Positions 1-6,730 of a DNA stretch of 15,586 bases are shown piece by piece; position 1 is the first letter of the stretch; every line of letters begins with the position of its first letter. Source of the DNA: Desulfobacterales bacterium (GTDB lineage Bacteria; Desulfobacterota; Desulfobacteria; Desulfobacterales; Desulfosalsimonadaceae); assembly GCA_018224315.1 (NCBI GenBank), contig JAGTVF010000098.1, positions 1 to 15,586 on the forward strand, written 5' to 3'. The notes beneath the pieces were generated by a model, which was not told the DNA's origin, made no database searches, and saw nothing but the letters and a program-made list of their open reading frames with translations. Position numbers and translations under genes: made by a program.

Positions 1-713
1 AGCAGTGGGATCTTCCCACCCCGTTTCTGACCTGGTGCATCAAAGATGAAATCCGGCACCTGGCTTATTTTGACGACCGGGCTGCCCTTGCCGCCACAGA
101 CCCTGCTGGTTTCAACAAGCATCTGGAAGAGGCGGCCTCTGATTTTGGGGCATTTGAAAAGCACCTGGAGCAGGTGGGCCGGGATCTGACCCCAAAGCAG
201 CTCATGGACTGGTGGCGAACCCGGCGGAGCATTATGCTCGATGCCCTTAAAAAATGCAGCCCCAAAGACCGCCTGCCCTGGTACGGCCCGCCCATGGGCG
301 CGCTGTCGTTTGCCACAGCCCGGCTCATGGAGACCTGGGCCCACGGTCAGGACGTGTTTGACACCCTGGATATTGGCCGCACACCCAAAGACCGCCTGCG
401 CCATATCGCCCATCTGGGTGTGAAAACCTTTGGCTGGACCTACATCAACCGGGGCCTGGAAGTGCCCCAAAACCCGGTTCGCGTGAAACTTTTGGCCCCG
501 TCCGGGGATTTGTGGTCCTGGGGGCCTGAAGGCGCCTCAAACCGCATCACCGGACCGGCCCGGGACTTCTGCCTGGTGGTGGTCCAGCGCCGGCACTTGG
601 ATGACACAACTCTTGAAGTCACAGGCGAAACCGCCAGAGACTGGATGCTAAAGGCCCAATGCTTTGCCGGCCCGCCGGTTAACGGTCCTGCCCCGGGCCA
701 GCGCGCAGTGTAA
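1..713 (+). CDS. TIGR03084-family metal-binding protein (maleylpyruvate isomerase fold), 5' end outside window
   Basis: The frame is open from base 3 to the TAA at 711-713, giving 236 visible codons. The family is usually about 260 residues, so only a short N-terminal piece is missing. Visible family features are an early WCIKDEIRHL segment, then SFATARLMETWAHGQDVFD in the middle, and a C-terminal domain with WGPEG, NRITGPARDFCLVV and QRRHLDDTTL. The His at bases 57-59 and the Glu and His of METWAH (330-332 and 342-344) match the His/Glu/His zinc triad known from mycothiol-dependent maleylpyruvate isomerase. The exact reaction of TIGR03084 proteins is not established, so I assign only a metal-dependent enzyme or binding protein. 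It converges on the acetoacetate-CoA ligase gene. Its last 173 bp have a damaged second copy at 6319-6491. The family call is from recalled motifs and is fairly secure. Confidence 0.75.
   Translation, partial: QWDLPTPFLTWCIKDEIRHLAYFDDRAALAATDPAGFNKHLEEAASDFGAFEKHLEQVGRDLTPKQLMDWWRTRRSIMLDALKKCSPKDRLPWYGPPMGALSFATARLMETWAHGQDVFDTLDIGRTPKDRLRHIAHLGVKTFGWTYINRGLEVPQNPVRVKLLAPSGDLWSWGPEGASNRITGPARDFCLVVVQRRHLDDTTLEVTGETARDWMLKAQCFAGPPVNGPAPGQRAV
541..660 (+). repeat. Long direct repeat, copy A (inside the intact TIGR03084 gene)
   Basis: These 120 bases align without gaps to 6319-6438, with only two mismatches by my count, at 550 (C/A) and 597 (T/G). The stretch 598-660 is identical in both copies. 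The remaining 53 bases to the stop codon still align without gaps but carry 12 differences. Upstream of 541 the similarity is weaker and needs a 2-bp gap. Confidence 0.9.
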
Positions 714-741
714 AATAAAAGTCCACTGCCCTCCCGCAGTG
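711..741 (-). terminator. Intrinsic terminator of the acetoacetate-CoA ligase transcript
   Basis: CACTGC (724-729) and GCAGTG (736-741) form a perfect 6-bp stem with a 6-base loop. Read on the minus strand the stem is followed by a T-rich run (CTTTTATTTTA, complement of 711-721), as expected for a rho-independent terminator of the leftward gene. On the plus strand no T run follows, so it should not stop transcription of gene 1. It lies 85 bp beyond the ligase stop codon. The stem is short, hence moderate confidence. Confidence 0.55.
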
Positions 742-825
742 CCGGAAAATCCATGAAAAACGTCGCATTTATCGAGGATGCCGGCATCAAAGAATGGTGG
801 CGGCGGAATCTGTGCTTGCTTGTGT

Positions 826-2778
826 TTACAACCAGTCTTTCCATTCTTCAAAAAACGCCAGGCATTCCGGGTTGGAAAGGGCTTCCTTGTTTAGCACGGC
901 TTTGCCGTGGAGAATTTTTTTAACCGCCAGCTCCACTTTTTTCATGTTCAGGGTGTAGGGAATATCGGGCACAGTGCAGATTTTGGCCGGCACGTGCCGG
1001 GGCGTGGTGTTTTCCCGGATGGTGATTTTGATTTTTTTCTCCATGTCCGGATCAAGCTCGTATCCGGGTTTCATTTTTACAAACAGCACCACCTTTTCGT
1101 CGCCGTCGACACTGTAGCCGGTGACAATGCTGTCTTCGATCTCGTCCAGTTTTTCCACCTGCCGGTAGATCTCTGCCGTACCGATGCGCACGCCGCCCGG
1201 ATTCAGAGTGGCATCGGATCTGCCGTAAATAATTACCCCGCCGTGGTCGTTGATCTCGATATAGTCGCCGTGTGCCCAAACCCCCGGAAACATGTCCAAA
1301 TATGCGGAATGATATTTGCGGCCGTCCGGATCGTTCCAGAAATACAGGGGCATGGACGGCACAGCGGCCTCGCACACCAGTTCACCCGGATGGTTGTATA
1401 CCGGATGGCCGTTTTCGTCATAGGCCTTGACCTTCATTGCCAGTCCCCGGCACTGCAGTTCTCCCGTATGGACCGGTCCCATGGGATTGCCCAGGAAAAA
1501 ACAGGAGTTGATATCCGTGCCGCCGGAAATGGATGCCAGCTGCAGATCTTCCTTGATCTCCCGGTAGACGTATTGAAACCCTTCGGTGTCAAGCGGCGAT
1601 CCGGTGGACAGCACCGCCTTGAGCCCGGAGAGATCATAACTGCTGCCCGGCCTGGATTCGGCATTTCTCAGTGCAGCGATATACCCGGCGCTGGTACCGA
1701 AAATGGTAATTTTTTCCTCCTCGGCCAGCCGCCACAGCACCTCCGGGTCCGGGTGAAAGGGGTTGCCGTCGTAAAGGGTGATGGTTGCGCCCCGGGACAA
1801 CCCGCAAGCAAGCCAGTTCCACATCATCCACCCGCAGGTGGTCACATAAAACAGATTGTCTTCGCGCTTTAAGTCCACGTGCAGCATGTGCTCCTTGACC
1901 TGCTGGATCAGCACACCGCCGGCACCCTGGACCATGCACTTGGGCGGCCCCGTGGTTCCCGAGGAATACATGATGTAATGGGGATGCTCAAAGGGCAATT
2001 GCAGAAAATCGATTTCCGCATCATCACTGGCACCCGCGATGAAGTCCGCGTAAAGAACACCCTTGGGAACGTTGCTGATATCGGGATTTTCCGTTGTATA
2101 CGGCACCACCACCACCTGTTCCACGGAAGGAAGTTCCTGCAGGATCCGGCTCACCCGCTCCAGGTTGTCAATGTGCTTGCCCTTGTAGAAGTACCCGTCT
2201 GAAACAAACAACACCCTGGGCTCGATTTGTCCGAACCGGTCGAGTACGCCCTGGATCCCGAAATCCGGTGAGCAGGATGACCATGTGGCCCCCGCGCTCG
2301 CCCCGGCAAGCATGGCAATGATGGTTTCCGGCATGTTGGGCATGAACCCCACCACCCGGTCTTCGGGCTGGATATCGAGTTTTTTCAGCGCCTGGGCCAC
2401 CCGGGAAACCGACCTGTAGAGTTCGGCATACGTCAGCCGGCGCACCGGCATGGACTCGCCCATAAACACTATGGCTGTGTGGTCATCGCGAAACCGGAGC
2501 AGGTTTTCGGCAAAATTGAGCCGTGCTCCCTGAAACCACCTGGCCCCCGGCATTTTGTGGGGATCATCCACGACCTGATCATAGCTCCGGGAATGCAGGA
2601 TGTCGGCATACTTCCACATCTCGGCCCAGAATTCGGCAATGTTTTCAACGGACCATTCATAAAGATCCGCATACTGCTTGAAGTTTTTGTTGTAGGCAGC
2701 ATTAATGCGGTTCATGAAGTGCATCATGGTGCTCTTCTGAACCCGTTCTTCAGAAGGCTGCCACAGAATCTCGCCCAT
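826..2778 (-). CDS. aacS: Acetoacetate-CoA ligase (acetoacetyl-CoA synthetase)
   Basis: 650 residues, full length for AacS (EC 6.2.1.16), which makes acetoacetyl-CoA from acetoacetate, ATP and CoA in the cytoplasm. The ANL-family phosphate loop YSSGTTGPPK is at residues 271-280. The hinge/ribose region YGRSDATLNPGGVRIG and the C-terminal TLNMKKVE segment, with a candidate catalytic Lys near 613, are present. The N-terminal PDF-GIQGVLDRFGQIEP region and the overall length fit AacS better than acetyl-CoA synthetase. The ATG at 2776-2778 follows AAGGAGG (complement of 2784-2790) by five bases, so the start is well supported. It lies downstream of the AtoE-like permease on the same strand, 173 bp away, which fits uptake followed by activation of acetoacetate or a related short-chain acid. 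The 321-codon reading frame on the opposite strand is a codon-bias shadow. Confidence 0.9.
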   Translation of the reverse strand: MGEILWQPSEERVQKSTMMHFMNRINAAYNKNFKQYADLYEWSVENIAEFWAEMWKYADILHSRSYDQVVDDPHKMPGARWFQGARLNFAENLLRFRDDHTAIVFMGESMPVRRLTYAELYRSVSRVAQALKKLDIQPEDRVVGFMPNMPETIIAMLAGASAGATWSSCSPDFGIQGVLDRFGQIEPRVLFVSDGYFYKGKHIDNLERVSRILQELPSVEQVVVVPYTTENPDISNVPKGVLYADFIAGASDDAEIDFLQLPFEHPHYIMYSSGTTGPPKCMVQGAGGVLIQQVKEHMLHVDLKREDNLFYVTTCGWMMWNWLACGLSRGATITLYDGNPFHPDPEVLWRLAEEEKITIFGTSAGYIAALRNAESRPGSSYDLSGLKAVLSTGSPLDTEGFQYVYREIKEDLQLASISGGTDINSCFFLGNPMGPVHTGELQCRGLAMKVKAYDENGHPVYNHPGELVCEAAVPSMPLYFWNDPDGRKYHSAYLDMFPGVWAHGDYIEINDHGGVIIYGRSDATLNPGGVRIGTAEIYRQVEKLDEIEDSIVTGYSVDGDEKVVLFVKMKPGYELDPDMEKKIKITIRENTTPRHVPAKICTVPDIPYTLNMKKVELAVKKILHGKAVLNKEALSNPECLAFFEEWKDWL

Positions 2779-2884
2779 AATCGCCTCCTTATACGCAATT
2801 GGCTCTTAGCGGAACCAAACCGGGATTGACTTTTATTTTAAGTGTTTATAATGATTTCGAATTTCGTGCTTCGGGTTTATGATT

Positions 2885-2923
2885 GAACCCCGGCCCCGGC
2901 GTATGCGGCCAAAGCCGGGGTTC
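2885..2923 (-). other. Strong hairpin between the permease and ligase genes
   Basis: GAACCCCGGC (2885-2894) and GCCGGGGTTC (2914-2923) form a perfect 10-bp GC-rich stem with a 19-base loop. It sits 28 bp beyond the permease stop codon and about 100 bp before the ligase start. Neither strand shows a T run after the stem, so it is a poor intrinsic terminator. It could instead protect the 3' end of the permease message or partly reduce read-through into aacS. Confidence 0.55.
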
Positions 2924-2951
2924 CCTGCCAATGTACGGTTTGAGTTTTACC

Positions 2952-4340
2952 CTAGTAGGGGATCACGCTCAGCGCGATTGCCAGAAACGGAATCAGCGCA
3001 AAGAGCATGACAATGCAATAGCCGAACATGTGCCTTGCCTGAATACCCGTGATTCCCAAAAGCGGGATGGCCCAGAACGGCTGGAAGAGGTTGGTCCAGG
3101 CATCTCCCACAGAGTAGGCAATAATGGTCTTTCCGATCGGTACGTTAAGCTCCTGGGCCGCCCGGAGCACTGTTTCTCCGACCACGCTCCATTCCCCGCC
3201 GCCGGAAGGCACAAACAGGTTGGCCAACCCGGCGGTAAGCCAGGAGACAATCGGAAACGTGCCTGGACTGGAAATATTGACCAGCCATCCGGCCATAATC
3301 ACACCGAGCCCGGAAAGGCTGATCATGCCCATGATCCCGGCGTAAAAGGGAAACTGCAGCACAATGCCGGCCGCGGACTTCACGGCGGTGTAGAAATTTT
3401 CCAGGTAGCTTTTCGGGCTTGTATAAAGGGCCAGGCCGATGAACAGGAAGCAGAAATTAACAATATCAAGATTCAGCCCCTTGCCCATCACAAAGAAGTA
3501 CCGGAAAATGTAAATCAGGCCCATGAGCGCCAGCAGGCCGCCGATAATTTTACTGTTGTCGATCTTTTCGGCGATGGAGCTGTCTTTCCCAACTTTTTTG
3601 GTCTCTTCTTCTTGTTCGCCGCCTTCCACGGCCTCGGGCACATAGTGATCAATCCCCTTGATGCGGGCCTCGGACTTGGGCGTAATCAGAAACATGATAA
3701 TGCAGGCGTAAATCAGCGAAACCAGACTCAGGGTCAGGCCGTACCCTGAAAAAATGGTTTCACTGGTGGGAATTACGCCAATGAGATCAGCAAAAATGTG
3801 TCCTTCTGTGGCGGAAAGGAGCGGAGCCGAACCTGACAGCCCCCAGTGCCAGATCAGGCCCAGGCCCATGTAGCCGGCAGTGCAGAGCACCGGGTAGTGC
3901 ACCTTGATGTTTTTGAAATGCATCTGCCGGCCGGTTTCCCGGGCCACGATGGCGCCAACGATCAGGCCCAGCCCCCAGTTGATCCAGGACAGGATCATGG
4001 CCACCAGCGCGACCATAACCACGGCCTGCCTGCCGGTTTTCGGCATCCGGGCCAGTCCGCGGATCAGCTTCTGGGTCAGGTGGTGATAGGCCAGCACATA
4101 GCCGGTCACCAGGATCAGCACCATCTGCATGGCAAAGGTATGCAGGTTCCAGAACCCGTCGTACCAGTGATCAATCATCTGTATGGGGCCCTGCCCGGCA
4201 ACAACCAGCCCCAGCACAAAGGTGATAAAGGTCAGGATAATTGCAAACAGAAAAGGGTTGGGCATCCACTTTTGAACGTTTTCTGAAACGCGGAATCCGA
4301 ATTTCTCCAGAAAGCTTTCCTTTACCTGGGATCCTTCCAT
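2952..4340 (-). CDS. atoE: AtoE-like short-chain fatty acid / acetoacetate permease
   Basis: Read from the ATG at 4338-4340, this is a 462-residue very hydrophobic protein with roughly a dozen membrane segments. It has one long charged cytoplasmic loop about halfway (EARIKGIDHYVPEAVEGGEQ and the lysine-rich stretch after it). Family features are WMPNPFLFAIILTFITFVLG near the N-terminus, ILSWINWGLGLIVGAIVARE in the middle and VPSGGGEWSVVGE in the C-terminal half. These match the AtoE family, which imports short-chain acids such as butyrate or acetoacetate. A longer reading from a TTG at 4374-4376 is possible. However, AAGGAGGG lies just before the 4340 ATG with good spacing, and in the longer form that site would be read as codons (KEG), so the shorter start is preferred. 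With aacS downstream it forms an import-activation pair. The symbol is by family and the exact substrate is inferred. Confidence 0.85.
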   Translation of the reverse strand: MEGSQVKESFLEKFGFRVSENVQKWMPNPFLFAIILTFITFVLGLVVAGQGPIQMIDHWYDGFWNLHTFAMQMVLILVTGYVLAYHHLTQKLIRGLARMPKTGRQAVVMVALVAMILSWINWGLGLIVGAIVARETGRQMHFKNIKVHYPVLCTAGYMGLGLIWHWGLSGSAPLLSATEGHIFADLIGVIPTSETIFSGYGLTLSLVSLIYACIIMFLITPKSEARIKGIDHYVPEAVEGGEQEEETKKVGKDSSIAEKIDNSKIIGGLLALMGLIYIFRYFFVMGKGLNLDIVNFCFLFIGLALYTSPKSYLENFYTAVKSAAGIVLQFPFYAGIMGMISLSGLGVIMAGWLVNISSPGTFPIVSWLTAGLANLFVPSGGGEWSVVGETVLRAAQELNVPIGKTIIAYSVGDAWTNLFQPFWAIPLLGITGIQARHMFGYCIVMLFALIPFLAIALSVIPY

Positions 4341-4378
4341 GATGATTCCCTCCTTTTGCCTGGACGTTTCATTCAAAT

Positions 4379-4397
4379 GCAGCAGTAATGCTGCTGC
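4379..4397 (-). promoter_or_regulatory. Inverted repeat in the permease leader
   Basis: GCAGCAG (4379-4385) and CTGCTGC (4391-4397) form a perfect 7-bp inverted repeat with a 5-base loop. It lies about 40 bp upstream of the preferred permease start on the minus strand, probably within the transcribed leader. It could be an operator or an RNA stem-loop. Confidence 0.4.
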
Positions 4398-4710
4398 GAC
4401 TTATGTCCATTAATTCGAACAATGTTTAATCAATCGATATGATTTCACAAAGCAAAAGGGTCACAAAAAAGGCCCGGGATCCCTGGTCAGGGTGGTGCTT
4501 TCATGCTGCAGAGGCCGGCCCGTAACTATTGAGCTTGAAAACCCGGCAGAAAATAAGCTTCAGGAATTGTGCTTAAATTTCACTATATCGCAAAGTTTAT
4601 TGCTGTCAAGAGGATAGAAGGAAAAGGAATGACAAAAAATATTCCCGGTGCCGAAATGGGTCAGCTGAAATAAAAAAATTTCAAAAACCCTGCCGGGTCT
4701 GCTGCCTTCC

Positions 4711-4739
4711 TTGCGCAACCGTGTGTTATCGGATATATT
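4711..4739 (+). promoter_or_regulatory. Candidate sigma-70 promoter for the amidase
   Basis: TTGCGC (4711-4716) and TATATT (4734-4739) are separated by exactly 17 bp. The -10 element matches five of six consensus bases and the -35 only three. It lies 28 bp before the amidase ATG, giving a short leader that still contains the AAAGGAG ribosome-binding site. Confidence 0.4.
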
Positions 4740-4766
4740 GCTTTATCATCAAAGAAAGGAGCCAAC

Positions 4767-6233
4767 ATGAATGAACCGGCTTTTCAATCCGCTCTGGAAC
4801 AGGCCGAAGCCATCCGGACCGGACAGATTTCCGCCGTGGAACTGCTTGAATATTACCTGGAACGGGTTCAACGGTTTAATCCGAAGCTAAATGCGATTGT
4901 GCAGACCTGCTCCGAATCTGCACGAAAGCGCGCGGAAAAAGCAGATCAGGCCATTGCCCGCGGCGAATTATGGGGGCCGCTTCACGGTGTGCCGATAACC
5001 ATAAAAGACACCCTCGAGGTTGTCGGCATGCCGTGCACCTCCGGTTCTCCGGCTTTGAAAAATCACATGCCGGAAAAAAATGCCGAAACGGTGCAGTCCT
5101 ATATCGATGCCGGTGCGGTGGTGTTTGGGAAAACCAATGTCCCTTTGTACGGCGGCGATCTCCAGAGTTTCAACAAGGTCTATGGCCAGACCAACAACCC
5201 GTGGAACCCGGAGTGCACTCCCGGCGGGTCCTCAGGCGGTGCGGCGGCGGCTTTGAGCGCAGGCCTCTGCTGCCTGGAAATCGGCAGTGACATCGGGGGG
5301 TCAATTCGAACGCCGGCGCATTTCTGCGGCTTATACGGCCACAAGCCCAGCTATGGGATTGTGCCTCAGAAAGGACACATTCCGCCGCATCCCGGCATTT
5401 TTACCGGTGAGCACGGGGTTTGCCTTGACATCATGGTGGTGGGACCGCTGGCCAGAAGCATTGACGATATTTCTCTGGCCATGGATCTTCTGATTGCGCC
5501 GGAACCGGCAGATCGGCGGGGGCGGCAGATCCGCCTGCCCGAACCCCGCAGGCACAGCCTTAAAGACCTCAAAATCGGACTTTGGATGGACGACCCGGTT
5601 TGCCCGGTGGACAATTCCGTTGGCGAAGTTCTTCAGAATGCCGTGGACAGGCTGTCCGCCAAAAAGGCCCGTATTGCCGACAAGCGGCCGAATGTGGATT
5701 TTGCCGGCAGCCATGACTGTTTTTTAAGTCTGCTGGCCGCTGTCATGGGCGCGGGCACGCCGGAGAAATATTTCAACAAATGGCTCGAAGACGTAAAGGC
5801 GCTTTCGCCAGATGATTCGTCATACCTGGCCCGCCATCTCCGGGGGGCCACCCAGCTTCATCGGGACTGGGTCTTTCGAGACGGCCTGCGTCAGCTCCTG
5901 CGCCAAAGCTGGGCGGATTTTTTCCGTGAATTTGACGTGCTGCTCTGCCCGGTCGCCCCCCTGCCGGCCATTGCTCATGACAAGCAGTACCTGTATGACC
6001 GGCGAATCACGGTAAACGGAAACCAGCGCGAATACATGGACTTAATGGGGTGGGCTGGGCTGGCCGGCGTGGTTTACCTGCCCGCAACAGTGATTCCCGC
6101 CGACCGCACCCGGCAAGGCCTGCCTGTGGGCATGCAGATCGTGGGCCCTTATCTTGAGGACTCCACTCCGATCCGGGCGGCAAAATTGATCTCCGAGGTC
6201 CTCGGCGGATTTGTCCCGCCGGATGGGTATTAA
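4767..6233 (+). CDS. Amidase-signature family amidohydrolase
   Basis: 488 residues, normal length for the amidase-signature family, which hydrolyses amide bonds to acid plus ammonia or amine. The Ser-cisSer-Lys triad is clear: Lys80 in PITIKDT, cis-Ser155 in TPGGSSGG and nucleophile Ser179 in GSDIGGSIRTPAHFCG. The spacings of 75 and 24 residues equal those of fatty acid amide hydrolase and malonamidase. There is no signal peptide and no GatA-type context (no gatB or gatC nearby), so this is a stand-alone cytoplasmic amidase rather than the tRNA amidotransferase subunit. The substrate cannot be read from the sequence. The ATG follows AAAGGAG by five bases. It diverges from the permease/AacS pair and could in principle release an acid for CoA activation, but that is conjecture. 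A broken gene fragment begins about 25 bp behind its stop codon. Confidence 0.88.
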   Translation: MNEPAFQSALEQAEAIRTGQISAVELLEYYLERVQRFNPKLNAIVQTCSESARKRAEKADQAIARGELWGPLHGVPITIKDTLEVVGMPCTSGSPALKNHMPEKNAETVQSYIDAGAVVFGKTNVPLYGGDLQSFNKVYGQTNNPWNPECTPGGSSGGAAAALSAGLCCLEIGSDIGGSIRTPAHFCGLYGHKPSYGIVPQKGHIPPHPGIFTGEHGVCLDIMVVGPLARSIDDISLAMDLLIAPEPADRRGRQIRLPEPRRHSLKDLKIGLWMDDPVCPVDNSVGEVLQNAVDRLSAKKARIADKRPNVDFAGSHDCFLSLLAAVMGAGTPEKYFNKWLEDVKALSPDDSSYLARHLRGATQLHRDWVFRDGLRQLLRQSWADFFREFDVLLCPVAPLPAIAHDKQYLYDRRITVNGNQREYMDLMGWAGLAGVVYLPATVIPADRTRQGLPVGMQIVGPYLEDSTPIRAAKLISEVLGGFVPPDGY

Positions 6234-6258
6234 AAATTTTCACCATACCACCTTAACT

Positions 6259-6491
6259 GTGCGCCGGTTTTTCCGCCCCGTCCCGGGATTTGGGGCCCTG
6301 GACCTGAAGAAGGCCAAAACCGCATCAACGGACCGGCCCGGGACTTCTGCCTGGTGGTGGTCCAGCGCCGGCACGTGGATGACACAACTCTTGAAGTCAC
6401 AGGCGAAACCGCCAGAGACTGGATGCTAAAGGCCCAATCCTTTGCCGGCCCGCCCGCCAACGGCCCCGCACCGGGTCAGCGCCGCCTGTAA
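6259..6491 (+). pseudogene. Truncated, frameshifted 3' fragment of a TIGR03084-family gene
   Basis: From about 6259 to the TAA at 6489-6491 this matches the 3' end of the gene at 1-713. The frame ending at 6489 encodes WGPGPEEGQNRINGPARDF, then CLVVVQRRHVDDTTLEV and a C-terminus ending in GQRRL. The alignment carries a 2-bp gap near 6301-6320, upstream of which the homologous frame is lost. Nothing corresponding to the first two thirds of the gene exists: the zinc-ligand domain is absent, and the amidase stop codon precedes the fragment in the same frame with no start codon or ribosome-binding site. It is a non-coding relic of a second gene copy or of a duplication whose rest has been deleted. 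Confidence 0.85.
6319..6438 (+). repeat. Long direct repeat, copy B (inside the gene relic)
   Basis: This is the partner of 541-660 at a constant offset of 5778 bp, differing at only two of 120 bases. It lies in the same orientation as copy A. Recombination between the copies would delete or duplicate the permease, ligase and amidase genes between them. Confidence 0.9.
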
Positions 6492-6621
6492 TCTGATCTT
6501 TTGACCGCCTTGTTTTTAATCCTGCCCCGAATGGCAAAGCAAGCCTTTGGAAACGAACCGGATTGCCTGTCCAGGGTGTCAAATAATTAAATTTTATTGA
6601 ATATCAGACAGTTTTATTCTG

Positions 6622-6650
6622 TTGACTCCTGATCGAAACTTTGTAAAGAT
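6622..6650 (+). promoter_or_regulatory. Candidate sigma-70 promoter of the kinase gene
   Basis: TTGACT (6622-6627) matches five of six -35 consensus bases. It is followed after 16 bp by TAAAGA (6644-6649), or after 17 bp by AAAGAT, a weaker -10. It would give a leader of roughly 75 bases carrying the tandem heptamer and the inverted repeat. Confidence 0.45.
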
Positions 6651-6652
6651 AA

Positions 6653-6666
6653 CTGTTCACTGTTCA
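6653..6666 (+). repeat. Tandem CTGTTCA heptamer, two copies
   Basis: CTGTTCA occurs twice head-to-tail (6653-6659 and 6660-6666), immediately after the candidate -10 box and around the expected transcription start. It may be a regulator-binding site or a chance repeat. Confidence 0.35.
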
Positions 6667-6683
6667 GATATGTTTTTTTGTTT

Positions 6684-6713
6684 TGCCTGATGGTTAGAAA
6701 GAATGATCAGGCA
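6684..6713 (+). promoter_or_regulatory. Inverted repeat in the kinase leader
   Basis: TGCCTGAT (6684-6691) and ATCAGGCA (6706-6713) are perfect 8-bp inverted arms separated by 14 bases. The right arm ends 17 bp before the kinase ATG, just upstream of its G-rich ribosome-binding site. It could be a dimeric operator, for example for autoregulation, or an RNA hairpin affecting translation. Confidence 0.45.
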
Positions 6714-6730
6714 GTGAGCGGGGGGGCTCC

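Larger units (their letters stand above)
4341..4766. other. 426-bp divergent regulatory region
   Basis: No convincing gene is present here. The region separates the leftward permease/ligase pair from the rightward amidase, so it must hold both promoters. Visible items are an inverted repeat at 4379-4397, a short palindrome CCCTGGTCAGGG at 4491-4502, an AT-rich stretch around 4560-4680 and a promoter-like pair at 4711-4739. A possible 14-codon reading frame at 4629-4673 is too weak to call. No leftward promoter stands out clearly. Confidence 0.6.
6492..6730 (+). other. Leader and promoter region of the two-component system
   Basis: No gene is seen in these 239 bases. The first half is unremarkable, with T-rich patches. 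The second half, from about 6580, is AT-rich. It contains a promoter-like pair (6622-6650), a tandem heptamer (6653-6666) and an inverted repeat (6684-6713) that ends just before the kinase ribosome-binding site. Confidence 0.6.

Noticed and set aside
907..1872. A 321-codon open frame antisense to the acetoacetate-CoA ligase.
   Set aside because: It has no recognisable domain, no ribosome-binding site and a low-complexity composition typical of an antisense shadow of a GC-rich gene.
2826..2852. TTGACT and TATAAT on the plus strand between the ligase and the permease.
   Set aside because: The spacer is only 15 bp and the transcript would run antisense into the permease gene; in an AT-rich gap this is likely chance.
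4629..4673. A 14-codon reading frame (ATG at 4629, TAA at 4671-4673) with a purine-rich upstream stretch, before the amidase.
   Set aside because: It could be a leader peptide, but it is very short, the AAGGA site is imperfect, it lies upstream of the better promoter candidate (4711-4739), and no regulatory codon run is present.
6211..6429. A 72-codon frame overlapping the amidase end and the gene relic.
   Set aside because: It is not in the frame homologous to the TIGR03084 protein across the conserved part and has no ribosome-binding site; the region is better explained as a frameshifted relic.
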